Positions 32,659 to 41,059 of a stretch of 48,836 nucleotides of DNA are shown piece by piece; the first letter of the stretch is position 1, and every line of letters starts with the position of its first letter. This stretch comes from JAFMKE01 sp964655225 (lineage in GTDB: Bacteria; Bacteroidota; Bacteroidia; Chitinophagales; UBA8649), in the NCBI GenBank assembly GCA_964655225.1, contig CAZZMB010000013.1:1-48836 (forward strand), read 5' to 3'. The notes below the pieces were generated by a model, which was given only the letters and a program-made list of their open reading frames with translations, was not told where the DNA came from and searched no databases. The translations under genes were made by a program, and so were the position numbers.

Positions 32659-34619
32659 TCAACAGCTTTCCCGAGAGAGTTAAATTTTTTTAAGGTAAGA
32701 GTAATATCAGTTTCAATACTATAGTTTTTAGCATACAAAAGGTTTAATCGGCTTCCGGTTAAACCTTTTTTCTTTTTACTATAACTCATTGGAGTAAGCA
32801 CTCCTGGTTTGATTGAGGGAAGTTTTAAGTCTACTGAATCCAATTGACCCTGCAAATAACCAACCCATGATAATTTACCGGTCAACACTTTCAGTATATT
32901 CGAAAAGAAGTTTCTTTTATTTTCCACAAGCAAAACGGCAAGAGGAAAAGCCAGTAACAAAAAAGAGGCGAAAGTGATATCAAAAACTCTTTTCATCGAT
33001 TTTGATCGAGCAGTTGAAATCTTTAGGTTGACATCTATGGCATATAAATCTCCCGCTGAGTTTCTAGAGTTACTGCCAATTATACTAACACTCTCGTCAG
33101 GCATAATTTTATAATTCAAGCTGTTGCCTAATTCAGTCATGGAGGAAATAATTTTTAAGGACGGAATGTCCTTTCCACAAAATATGAGCTCATCAATATG
33201 ATACAGGTTCACTATGTCTGCTAGACTTTTATACTCCCCTAAATATAACTCTTCCGGATACTCCTTATCAAAAGATACAAATCCTATGCATTCCACATTC
33301 ACTTGACTATTTTTAAGCAAAGAAAATGCTCGCTTAGCTTCTTCATTTCCGATTATTATGACCTGGCCTTTATCTTTCAATTCAATACGCGCTTTGCGAT
33401 GAAAGATAAGGTGATACAACAATCGAGTAAGTGATAAAACTACGGCAGATCCTACCCCTCCAAGAATAATTATTGCTCTTGAGAATCGTAAGTTTTCAGG
33501 AAGAAAGCCATAGATGGCTGCGATCAGCAAGGTCCCCAGAAGAGTGCCCCGCCATATTTTTTTCGATTGATAAGGCTTCTCATAGCTACCCATGATAATA
33601 TGCATTAATATCCACACAAAAGCATATAAGGGAATAACGACAGTAAAAAACTCCACAGGATAATAATCAATCGTTTCTTTGATTTTTAATGCCCAGAGTT
33701 TAGAAATAAATACAGTGAATACAATACTTAAAAGTGCATCAATAAGAGGGAGTCCAAGTTTTTTTAGTAATCCACTGGTTAGACTGACAAAACCACGCAG
33801 ATAAATCGCCAATTGTATACCCCAAGTATAAAATTTTATTTGTTTGTTTGTGAAGTGTTTTTTAGCAAAAATAAGCATCGCCTCATAAAATACTTTTACA
33901 TAGTTCAGGCTTCCTTTTTTGGTACTTTCTCCTTTGTAATGAATAATACTGGTATCTGCTAGATAATAGTTTTTAAACCCTTTTTTGATGACTTGAAAGG
34001 ATAGTTCGATATCCTCTCCATACATGAAGTAGTCTTCATCAAATCCACCTATATCTTTTAACAAGGGGGTTTTAAAAAACATAAAAGCTCCGGATAAGAC
34101 TTCAACCGCGTGGTTTTTTCTTTCGTCTAAAAACCCCAAGTGGTATCTACCAAATGTTTTAGATTTTGGGAATAAGTTTGCTAATCCACTCATTTTACTG
34201 AAGGCAACAAAAGGACTTGGAATGCTCCTTTTGGATTCAGGAAGGAAATTACCTTTTCCATCTATCATTCGAACGCCTAGTGCTCCGGCATCCTTATTAT
34301 TCTGTATAAAACTAATGCAAATATCTAAAGTATCTTCTTGAAGAACTGTATCTGGATTTAAGAGCAAGGTATAATCACCTTGAGCTAATTCAATACCTTG
34401 ATTGTTCGCTTTGCCAAAGCCTCGATTTTCTGTATTGGCGATGAGTTTTACCTGCGGGAATTTTTTGGCGATTAACTCAATAGATTGATCATCAGAGGCA
34501 TTATCAATCACAATGATTTCTACTTCAAGCTTATTAGCCGCTTTGTATACGGATTGTATAGCCTGCTCAATAAAGTAGCGCACGTTGTAATTAACAATTA
34601 TGACAGATACATCAATCAT
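32655..34619 (-). CDS. GT2 glycosyltransferase fused to a degenerate polyprenyl glycosylphosphotransferase
   Basis: A 654-residue fusion. Residues 1-245 are a GT2 domain: SVIIVNYNV near 5-13, VIDNAS near 37-42, LLNPD near 86-90, and GGFDEDYFMYGEDIEL near 191-206, typical of rhamnosyl/galactosyl-like transferases. Then come hydrophobic segments (about 265-410), a nucleotide-binding-like region VIIIGNEEAKRAFSLL near 424, and a sugar-transferase-like end with KRVFDITFASFLLLAFPL and GKLSWVGY. The middle of the last domain, where polyprenyl glycosylphosphotransferases keep their KFRTM and LDELPQ segments, appears deleted. So the protein may transfer a sugar onto a lipid-linked precursor but probably not prime it. 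It starts directly after the recN stop. Confidence 0.75.
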   Translation of the reverse strand: MIDVSVIIVNYNVRYFIEQAIQSVYKAANKLEVEIIVIDNASDDQSIELIAKKFPQVKLIANTENRGFGKANNQGIELAQGDYTLLLNPDTVLQEDTLDICISFIQNNKDAGALGVRMIDGKGNFLPESKRSIPSPFVAFSKMSGLANLFPKSKTFGRYHLGFLDERKNHAVEVLSGAFMFFKTPLLKDIGGFDEDYFMYGEDIELSFQVIKKGFKNYYLADTSIIHYKGESTKKGSLNYVKVFYEAMLIFAKKHFTNKQIKFYTWGIQLAIYLRGFVSLTSGLLKKLGLPLIDALLSIVFTVFISKLWALKIKETIDYYPVEFFTVVIPLYAFVWILMHIIMGSYEKPYQSKKIWRGTLLGTLLIAAIYGFLPENLRFSRAIIILGGVGSAVVLSLTRLLYHLIFHRKARIELKDKGQVIIIGNEEAKRAFSLLKNSQVNVECIGFVSFDKEYPEELYLGEYKSLADIVNLYHIDELIFCGKDIPSLKIISSMTELGNSLNYKIMPDESVSIIGSNSRNSAGDLYAIDVNLKISTARSKSMKRVFDITFASFLLLAFPLAVLLVENKRNFFSNILKVLTGKLSWVGYLQGQLDSVDLKLPSIKPGVLTPMSYSKKKKGLTGSRLNLLYAKNYSIETDITLTLKKFNSLGKAVD

Positions 34620-36275
34620 CTATATATTTATCAGGCTTCGAGCATTACTTAAAGATTCTTCAGAAACTTTTTCGCCACTTAGCATTCTAGCTATTGCTTC
34701 TATATGTTGTTCGGTATTTAAGGAAGCAATCTTGGTTTCGGTTTTTTCTTCATCGTCATTCTTGTAAATAAAGAAGTGCTTTTCAGCTTTTGCAGCGATT
34801 TGCGGCAAATGCGTAATTGCAATTAATTGGTGATCTTGACTAATTTCGCGAAACACCTCTGCAACTTTTGCGGCAGTTTCACCGGAAATACCGGTATCAA
34901 TTTCATCAAAAATTAAGCTAGGTAAAGCTCGTTTCTTTGCCAAAAGTGCTTGAATACTTAGTAATACTCGGGATAGTTCCCCTCCAGAAGCAATTTTGTT
35001 TAAAGCTTGCGGTGCAAACCCCTTGTTGGCATTAAACAGGAAGGATATGTCATCTTTCCCACTTGGAGCAAACTTCTTCTTATCAGAGAGCTTAACCTCA
35101 AAAATGGCATTAGGCATTCCGACCTTAGTCAAGATTTTATGAATGTCACTTACTACCTTTCTACTAGCTGTATTACGAGATTTACTGAGTGCTTTTGCCG
35201 CTTCTTCTAGTCTAGATTGAGTTACACTGAATTCTAGCTGAAGTGCTTTGAGCTGCGCTGATATAGACGAGGAAGAGGCCGTTAACTTCTGTAAATTGTC
35301 TCGAGTAGTCATTAATTCTTCAATCGATGAAACTTGATGCTTGCGGATAAGTCGATTGGCTTCATTTACCAAGGTATTTAGTGTTTCAATTCTATCTCCA
35401 TCATATTCTGTTTGCTCTGCTATTTGCCTTGCTTCATTTTTTAAATCATCAATTTCGATTATTGAGCTATTGAGTCGCTTATTTAAAGCGGCTATTCTGC
35501 TGTTGTAATCCTCTACTTCCCTTAGGTGGTAAAATGCTTCGTTGAGTAGCTGATTTACTGCATTTTCTTCACCTTCGATTAAACTAACCACAGCGTGTAG
35601 TTTGGCATTTATTAGCTCGGCATTACTTAAGCTGGATAACTCATTCTCGAGGGTATCCAAATTTTCTCCTTCTAGATTGGCCTCCTCAATTTCATTGAGT
35701 TGGAATTGGTGCAGATCATAATCATTTTGAAGCTTTATTTGCTCTTTTTCTAATTCTTGAATGGTTTTTTTTAATGAGCGATATGCCTGATACTGTGTTT
35801 GGAATTCTTTTAGAATTTTATGGTTATTGCCTACCAAATCTAACAGCTCCAATTGATAACTTTCTTTATTAAGTTGTTGTGTTTCATTTTGGGAGGTAAG
35901 ATTGACCAGTTTTTCGGCAAGAAATCGAAGCGTGTCTAAAGTGACAGGAGTATCATTCACGAAGGCCCTAGTTTTGCCGTTAGGGTTTATTTCGCGGCGC
36001 ACAATGGTTAGGTCATCATAATCCAAATCTAAGTCTTCAAATAGACTTTCCAAATGGTAATTGCCAATGATAAATTTTGCTTCAATAACACACTTCTCCT
36101 CTTGGCTATATAGTATTTTGGTATCTGCACGATCACCAAGACTTAGTCCTAGTGCGCCAAGTAAAATAGACTTACCTGCACCAGTTTCACCGGTGATTAT
36201 ATTCAAGCCTCTATCAAAGGTTAACGATACATGCTGAATAATTGCGTAATTCTTTATTTCTAACTGATTGAGCAT
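34620..36275 (-). CDS. recN: DNA repair protein RecN
   Basis: RecN is an SMC-like ATPase acting in double-strand-break repair. The 551 residues begin MLNQLEIKNYAIIQHVSL. Walker A GETGAGKS is at 29-36, coiled-coil arms occupy about 150-360 (Glu/Leu/Lys-rich), and the C-terminal head has LNKIASGGELSRVLLSIQALL (ABC signature) and SLIFDEIDTGISG (Walker B), then HLPQIAAKA. The length is normal (about 550). Its stop is immediately followed by the ATG of the glycosyltransferase fusion (34619), so the two are probably coupled. Upstream (36276-36374) is a 99-base spacer before ctaA on the same strand. Confidence 0.96.
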   Translation of the reverse strand: MLNQLEIKNYAIIQHVSLTFDRGLNIITGETGAGKSILLGALGLSLGDRADTKILYSQEEKCVIEAKFIIGNYHLESLFEDLDLDYDDLTIVRREINPNGKTRAFVNDTPVTLDTLRFLAEKLVNLTSQNETQQLNKESYQLELLDLVGNNHKILKEFQTQYQAYRSLKKTIQELEKEQIKLQNDYDLHQFQLNEIEEANLEGENLDTLENELSSLSNAELINAKLHAVVSLIEGEENAVNQLLNEAFYHLREVEDYNSRIAALNKRLNSSIIEIDDLKNEARQIAEQTEYDGDRIETLNTLVNEANRLIRKHQVSSIEELMTTRDNLQKLTASSSSISAQLKALQLEFSVTQSRLEEAAKALSKSRNTASRKVVSDIHKILTKVGMPNAIFEVKLSDKKKFAPSGKDDISFLFNANKGFAPQALNKIASGGELSRVLLSIQALLAKKRALPSLIFDEIDTGISGETAAKVAEVFREISQDHQLIAITHLPQIAAKAEKHFFIYKNDDEEKTETKIASLNTEQHIEAIARMLSGEKVSEESLSNARSLINI

Positions 36276-36374
36276 TCTTCCTGCAAAATAACGAAATCAA
36301 ACCTAGCATATTCGAAAATTACTTGATTTTTTTTAGAAAGTATTCGGTGGCTAGTATTTGATGTCTAAATCTAT

Positions 36375-37448
36375 CTATTCAGCTTTTCGAGTTCCATTGA
36401 CTTTATAGTAAAGATGAAATAGACTAGCCAATACGAGCAAAGCAAGACCTTGATGCATAACGCCTAAATTAACTGGTGTCTTATTTCCAATAATGCTAAT
36501 AATGGTTAACACACCTAAAAGGTATTGAAGCAGAACCAAAAGCAAAACCAGGTAAGATGATCGTTTTAATGGAACACCAAGCTTATTAATTTTAAAGGGT
36601 AGATAGAAGGCAAGCAACAGTAATAATCCTGCAAAAACCCTGTGCAGAATTTGGACCACTCCTTTTATCCAAACCGAACCTTCATAATTTAACATTTCTG
36701 ATTCTTGGATTAGAGAAGGATCGCTTACAATTTTTAAAAGATGATTGTTCTCTAAAAATATTGGCCAACTTGGGTGTATTGCCCCTGCTCGCATCCCCGC
36801 CATAAATCCGCCTAACATAATCTGCAATACACACACCGATATAAACACCAGAATCAGCCGCTTAAGCGCAGGTGCTTCATATTTTCGTTTGCCCTCAAGA
36901 TATACCTTCAGGAAGGTGTAAAAGAGATAGGTAAATAAGGCCGTTGCAATGAGTAGGTGACTAGCCAATTTATAAGCACTTACCCAGGTTCGGTTATCTT
37001 CATTTAAGCCACTAGCAACCATTATCCAGCCAAATGTAGCTGCTAATGACGCAAGAGCGATTACTACGCCTAAGCGTTTAATTAACCATGAAGGCAACCA
37101 TTTTTTATAAACAAAGAATACAAAAGGAAAGAAAAAAATCAGGCCCATGCTTCTTGCCCAAAGTCGATGAAACCATTCCCAAAAGTAAATCGTTTTAAAT
37201 TCGCTTATTGTCATCGACTGATGAATGGTTTCAAACTGCTTCTTGGCATGCGTTTGATATTTTTCAAAAGCAATATTCCAAGCATCTTCATTTAAGGGTG
37301 GAACAACTCCTTTAACCAACTCCCATTCTGTAATAGAAAGGCCCGAATCTGTAAGACGAGTGATACCGCCAATGACCACTTGAACAAGGATTAAAATTAA
37401 TCCGATAGCAAGCCATGCACTGACCCATTTTTTTGCTTGAGGAATCAT
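36375..37448 (-). CDS. ctaA: heme A synthase (CtaA/Cox15)
   Basis: CtaA hydroxylates the C8 methyl of heme O to make heme A for cytochrome aa3-type oxidases. The 357-residue integral membrane protein has eight hydrophobic segments and the heme/metal histidines in WEWFHRLWARSMG near residues 90-102, ILHRVFAGLL and MHQGLALLVL. The first loop has the long TRLTDSGLSITEW...PPLNEDAW form of the proteobacterial/eukaryotic Cox15 class. The CxxxxxxC pair of the Bacillus type is not seen. It starts at ATG 37446-37448 after a -7 element (37465-37472). Confidence 0.93.
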   Translation of the reverse strand: MIPQAKKWVSAWLAIGLILILVQVVIGGITRLTDSGLSITEWELVKGVVPPLNEDAWNIAFEKYQTHAKKQFETIHQSMTISEFKTIYFWEWFHRLWARSMGLIFFFPFVFFVYKKWLPSWLIKRLGVVIALASLAATFGWIMVASGLNEDNRTWVSAYKLASHLLIATALFTYLFYTFLKVYLEGKRKYEAPALKRLILVFISVCVLQIMLGGFMAGMRAGAIHPSWPIFLENNHLLKIVSDPSLIQESEMLNYEGSVWIKGVVQILHRVFAGLLLLLAFYLPFKINKLGVPLKRSSYLVLLLVLLQYLLGVLTIISIIGNKTPVNLGVMHQGLALLVLASLFHLYYKVNGTRKAE

Positions 37449-37464
37449 CTTTTATTATTTTATG

Positions 37465-37472
37465 CAAAGATA
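37465..37472 (-). promoter_or_regulatory. candidate -7 element for ctaA
   Basis: Minus-strand TATCTTTG matches TAnnTTTG exactly, 16 bases upstream of the ctaA ATG. No clear -33 box. Confidence 0.45.
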
Positions 37473-37491
37473 CCTTGAAAATTTTTTTAAA

Positions 37492-37504
37492 GCCCAGAAT
37501 GGGC
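37492..37504. promoter_or_regulatory. inverted repeat between divergent promoters
   Basis: GCCCA (37492-37496), loop GAA, TGGGC (37500-37504) is perfect. ATGGG (37499-37503) can alternatively pair with CCCAT (37515-37519). The site lies between the predicted ctaA -7 element (37465) and the opposite -7 element (37540), a natural place for a shared operator. Confidence 0.35.
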
Positions 37505-37539
37505 AGTTAAAATACCCATGTTAAGTAAGCATAAATTTA

Positions 37540-37547
37540 TACCTTTG
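37540..37547 (+). promoter_or_regulatory. candidate -7 element for the small ORF / DUF4442 unit
   Basis: TACCTTTG matches TAnnTTTG exactly. It would produce a transcript beginning about 37555 with a leader of roughly 75-115 bases before the first plausible starts (ATG 37630, GTG 37671). Confidence 0.45.
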
Positions 37548-37670
37548 TAAGGGGAAATTAGCTGCTAGTTTTTTCAAATAACCCTTAAGGTTTACGGATT
37601 TGAATCCCAAGCACTATGGCTGCTGTGCAATGAAAAATTACAAAACTGAAGCATTGTTAAAAGTTATAAG

Positions 37671-37820
37671 GTGTTAAAATTGGATGCAGACAAATTTAAC
37701 TTCCTACCTAGAAATTGGACCCCCAATCTCCTTGTTGATAAAAACAGACCTCCGGATGGTTGCAGGGTGTTTGATTTGGATCGATTGGATGAGTTTAAAA
37801 ACGTAGAAGATGAAGACTAA
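37671..37820 (+). CDS. small protein, 49 residues, unknown, coupled to DUF4442 gene
   Basis: A GTG at 37671 (or TTG 37680) opens a frame ending in TAA at 37818-37820, overlapping the next gene's ATG (37810) by 11 bases. The peptide is hydrophilic with a protein-like pattern (KFNFLPRNWTPNLLVDKNRP, then a CRVFDLDRLDEF segment), too regular to be non-coding. Just upstream an ATG at 37630 gives 15 codons in another frame (MKNYKTEALLKVIRC) ending at 37677; one base of shift would join the two into one protein of about 63 residues, so either a frameshifted gene or two short peptides is possible. Family not recognised. Confidence 0.45.
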   Translation: MLKLDADKFNFLPRNWTPNLLVDKNRPPDGCRVFDLDRLDEFKNVEDED

Positions 37821-38277
37821 TAAAATTTCTCCTTTTTTGTTTAGATGGATGATGAATTTATACCCACCATTCCTTTTTGGAAGGGTACGGATTAAAAAGG
37901 TTTCTTCCGATTTTAAACATATACAAGTCTGCGTTAGGAGTTCTGTGTTCAATAAAAACTTGTCTGGAACCTTATTTGGAGGAACCATGTTTTCAGCGGC
38001 AGATCCATTTTATGCATTAATGTATTGGCAGAATTTTGCTCATCAATATAAACAGAAAGTCCGTGTCTGGTTGAAAGCTGCCGATATTAAGTATAAACGG
38101 CCCGCGAATAAGGACATGTACCTTGATTTTAACCTCACACAAGCCGACATTGAGCAAGCAAAGCATGCGCTTGAGACTTTAGGGAAGTTTAATAAGGCGC
38201 ACGAAGTGGAGCTAAGAGATAAACAGGGGAATGTTTATGCTTCAGTCAAATTAATCGTTTACGTCGGGCTACCTTGA
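37810..38277 (+). CDS. DUF4442 hotdog-fold (thioesterase-like) protein
   Basis: A 155-residue single-domain protein of the DUF4442/hotdog group. The N terminus has the membrane-proximal MMNLYPPFLFGRVRIK pattern. SGTLFGGTMFSAADPFYALM near residues 53-72 is the central hotdog helix, where the catalytic or binding Asp lies. VWLKAADIKYKRPANKDM and a C-terminal strand follow. Hotdog proteins bind or hydrolyse acyl-thioesters. The exact substrate and whether it is catalytic are unknown. It overlaps the small upstream ORF and converges with the MATE gene, overlapping that gene's end by 19 bases. Confidence 0.75.
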   Translation: MKTNKISPFLFRWMMNLYPPFLFGRVRIKKVSSDFKHIQVCVRSSVFNKNLSGTLFGGTMFSAADPFYALMYWQNFAHQYKQKVRVWLKAADIKYKRPANKDMYLDFNLTQADIEQAKHALETLGKFNKAHEVELRDKQGNVYASVKLIVYVGLP

Positions 38278-39608
38278 GGGACTAATCGTTGCATGGACTT
38301 CCGAATGAAGATTGCCGATACTACGGTCGTTAATCCATCAGCGATGGGGAAGGAATACCAAATCCCATCTAAGCCAAAATATAAGGGAAGAATGATTACT
38401 AGAGGGATTAAAAATATTCCTTGTTTCAATAGAGTCAATATTAAAGCGGGTAGGGCTTTTCCTATTGCTTGATAATACGCGCTAGATAGAAGTTGAACGA
38501 TAAGCGTAGGGGTCAATAGAAAAACTATTCGAAGTGCTGGATATGTTTGATCAATCAAGTTTGAATCATTGCTGAAAAGACCTACGATTTGAGGGGCAAA
38601 AATGGTAAGAATCGCAAAGATGACAACGGCAATGCCTAATCCGTATTTAATCGCGGTGTAAAGAACCTCTTTAACTCTAGGCCATTGCTTAGAGCCATAG
38701 TTAAAACCAGCAATAGGAATAAACCCTTGTGTCAATCCAAAAATCGGAAAGTTGATAACCATCATCAATCTACTGATGATTCCATAACTTGAAACAGCCA
38801 ATTCTGATCCATAATAAAACAATGAGTTGTTGAGCACAATAGCCAGTATGCTTACCGCTCCTTGCCGCACAAAGGTTACGCCACCTACTCGAGTGATTTC
38901 ATTGATTATTTCAAGGCTAGGTTTAAGATACGTGGGGTTAACACTCATACTACTTTTCCCAAACAAAAAATATGAGAAGGCAAAAGTGCCACTGCATATA
39001 TATGCGATGGTGGTGGCAAGCGCTGCACCGTGTAGGCCCATATCCAAATAAATGATGAAAATGGGGTCTAGTGTCAAGTTAATAAACGCTGGAATCAGCA
39101 TGGATACCATGGCAATTTTAGGTAAGCCTTCTGCCCGAAAGACATTGTTGCTCATCATTGCCCACGCCAAGAAAGGAACGCCAGGTAATAGGGTCATAAA
39201 ATATTCTTTAGCAGGAGCAAGTAATTCTCCTTTTCCTCCCCAAATATTCAAGATATCCTCAATAAAAAAGGTGCTAATTAATACGACGAAAATGGAAAGC
39301 CCAAGCGTAAGGATGGTTTGATTTCCAAATGTCTGAAATGCTTTTTCCTTGTTTTTTGCTCCTAAAGCCCTGCTAATTATGGAAGCGCCACCTACTCCAA
39401 TCGACATCCCTAATGCAGATATAAAGAATGTGATTGGTAAAACTACAGCTATTGCGCCAAGGGCTATACTTCCAATAAAATTTCCAACATAAATAGAGTC
39501 TACCACCATATTGATTGATAACATCAATATACCGATCGCTGCAGGAAGACTTTGTTGTAAAAGTAATTTAGGTATGGGTAAAGAACCCATTCGTTCGCTG
39601 TGATTCAT
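38259..39608 (-). CDS. MATE family multidrug/metabolite exporter
   Basis: A MATE antiporter with about twelve transmembrane helices in two bundles. I start at the ATG complementary to 39606-39608 (MNHSERMGSLPIPKLLLQQSLPAAIG), giving 449 residues, because relatives begin with about seven residues before the L/MG-x-PI motif. Features: SLPAAIGILMLSINMVVDSIYVG in helix 1, GASIISRALGAKNKEKA, and GFIPIAGFNYGSKQW in the second half. It would use a Na+ or H+ gradient to expel cationic compounds. Cargo unknown. A -7 element lies 10 bases upstream, so the leader is very short. Confidence 0.9.
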   Translation of the reverse strand: MNHSERMGSLPIPKLLLQQSLPAAIGILMLSINMVVDSIYVGNFIGSIALGAIAVVLPITFFISALGMSIGVGGASIISRALGAKNKEKAFQTFGNQTILTLGLSIFVVLISTFFIEDILNIWGGKGELLAPAKEYFMTLLPGVPFLAWAMMSNNVFRAEGLPKIAMVSMLIPAFINLTLDPIFIIYLDMGLHGAALATTIAYICSGTFAFSYFLFGKSSMSVNPTYLKPSLEIINEITRVGGVTFVRQGAVSILAIVLNNSLFYYGSELAVSSYGIISRLMMVINFPIFGLTQGFIPIAGFNYGSKQWPRVKEVLYTAIKYGLGIAVVIFAILTIFAPQIVGLFSNDSNLIDQTYPALRIVFLLTPTLIVQLLSSAYYQAIGKALPALILTLLKQGIFLIPLVIILPLYFGLDGIWYSFPIADGLTTVVSAIFIRKSMQRLVPQGSPT

Positions 39609-39617
39609 AAAGCCTAC

Positions 39618-39625
39618 CAAATGTA
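39618..39625 (-). promoter_or_regulatory. candidate -7 element for the MATE gene
   Basis: Minus-strand TACATTTG matches TAnnTTTG; a TTTG at 39648-39651 on the same strand stands 22 bases upstream, a plausible -33 box. The start of the MATE protein is 10 bases downstream. Confidence 0.45.
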
Positions 39626-39678
39626 AGTTTCTTTTTTGTCTTAGCCACAAAAAGCGGGTTGTATTTATATAAAATTCA

Positions 39679-39686
39679 TAGCTTTG
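39679..39686 (+). promoter_or_regulatory. candidate -7 element for ilvA
   Basis: TAGCTTTG matches TAnnTTTG exactly, 25 bases before the ilvA ATG, with TTG at 39659-39661 seventeen bases upstream. It faces the MATE promoter in a 103-base divergent spacer. Confidence 0.5.
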
Positions 39687-39711
39687 TGCAACTAAACCAA
39701 ATTATATTTTC

Positions 39712-40959
39712 ATGATATCTGTACAAAAGATACTTGAGGTAAATCATAAAATTTATGCTTACGTCAAGACAACCCCACTTCAAGAAAATGATAATTTATC
39801 CGCTAAATATCAGTGCAGGGTTCTGCTAAAAAGGGAAGACTTGCAATTAGGAAGAAGTTATAAGATTAGGGGTGCATTTAACAAGATGTCCTCTTTGAAT
39901 AAGGTTGAAATTAGTAAAGGTGTGGTATGCGCTAGTGCGGGTAATCATGCGCAGGGGGTGGCCTTATCTTGTGCCAAGCTAAAAATAAAAGGGACTATTT
40001 TTATGCCCAAAACAACACCTCAACAAAAGGTGGATAAGGTCGGTCAGTTTGGAAAAGAGTTTATCGATATTATATTGATTGGAGACACTTTTGATGATGC
40101 TTATGCTGAGGCTAGGCTGCATCAGGAAGACACAGGTAAAATTTTTATCCCACCGTTTGATGATCAGAAAATTATAGAAGGTCAAGCTACTGTTGGGAAA
40201 GAGATCTACGAGCAAGAAAATGGACATATTGATTATGTTTTTATTCCAATTGGAGGAGGTGGCTTGTCGGCAGGTGTGGGAAGTTACTTTAAACAAGTAA
40301 GCCCTGAAACAAAAATTATAGGGGTTGAACCAGCAGGAGCAGCGAGTATGAAGCTATCCTTTGAAAATGGAAAAGTAACACGCCTAGAGAATTTGGATAA
40401 ATTTGTAGACGGTGCTGCTGTAGCTAAAGTCGGCCAGTTAAACTTTCAAATATGCCAAGAAGTTGTTGATGAAATTAGCGTAGTGGAGGAAGGAAAGACC
40501 TGCACCGTAATTCTACAGATGTATAATGATGATGCAATTGTTGTTGAACCATCCGGAGCCTTATCAATTGGAGTTTTGGATACATACAAAGAACAAATAA
40601 AAGGGAAAACTATCGTTTGTATAGTTAGCGGGGGGAATAACGACATCACCCGAATGGAGGAAATCAAGGAACGCTCGATGCTGTTTGAAGGCTTAAAGCA
40701 TTATTTTATTATTAATTTCCCTAGACGGGCAGGTAGCTTTAAAGATTTTGTAAATAGTATTCTAGGCCCTAATGATGAAATTTCCTTTTTCGAGTATAAC
40801 TCCAAAAAAACAAGCGGAGATACTGTGCCAGGAATGGTAGGGGTTGAATTAATGGACCAAGACGACTTAAAGGAAATAATTAAAAAACTAGATGCAAACG
40901 GTTTTAGTTATGAGTTGATCAATGAAAATAAGATGTTGTTTGATTACCTCGTTAAGTAA
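39712..40959 (+). CDS. ilvA: threonine ammonia-lyase (threonine dehydratase), biosynthetic
   Basis: IlvA deaminates threonine to 2-oxobutanoate, the first step of isoleucine synthesis. The 415-residue PLP enzyme has Lys51 in GRSYKIRGAFNKM, SAGNHAQGVALS near 75-86 and the phosphate-binding GGGGLSAGVGSYF near 182-194. The C terminus (about 325-415) is a single ACT-like regulatory domain, with RAGSFKDFVNSILGPNDEISFFEY, the site for isoleucine feedback, so it is the biosynthetic rather than the catabolic form. No other ilv gene is adjacent. It diverges from the MATE gene and converges on the bat cluster. Confidence 0.95.
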   Translation: MISVQKILEVNHKIYAYVKTTPLQENDNLSAKYQCRVLLKREDLQLGRSYKIRGAFNKMSSLNKVEISKGVVCASAGNHAQGVALSCAKLKIKGTIFMPKTTPQQKVDKVGQFGKEFIDIILIGDTFDDAYAEARLHQEDTGKIFIPPFDDQKIIEGQATVGKEIYEQENGHIDYVFIPIGGGGLSAGVGSYFKQVSPETKIIGVEPAGAASMKLSFENGKVTRLENLDKFVDGAAVAKVGQLNFQICQEVVDEISVVEEGKTCTVILQMYNDDAIVVEPSGALSIGVLDTYKEQIKGKTIVCIVSGGNNDITRMEEIKERSMLFEGLKHYFIINFPRRAGSFKDFVNSILGPNDEISFFEYNSKKTSGDTVPGMVGVELMDQDDLKEIIKKLDANGFSYELINENKMLFDYLVK

Positions 40960-40998
40960 GCCGCTTTTATAAGCTTCAAAAAGGCTACTCAGTTTTTT
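40959..40998 (+). terminator. possible terminator after ilvA
   Basis: AGCC (40959-40962) can pair with GGCT (40983-40986), enclosing GCTT/AAGC (40963-40966 and 40971-40974), then ACTCAG and TTTTTT (40993-40998). The stem is short and bulged, so this is weak; it lies right at the ilvA stop between converging genes. Confidence 0.28.
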
Positions 40999-41059
40999 AA
41001 AATAATATTTTTTTAATGAGGGTTACCGCATAAGAAGAGTTGATATAGCAGTTATAAAT

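Noticed and set aside
39609..39650. 14-residue extension of the MATE protein
   Set aside because: It would include the predicted -7 element, and relatives start near MNHSER.
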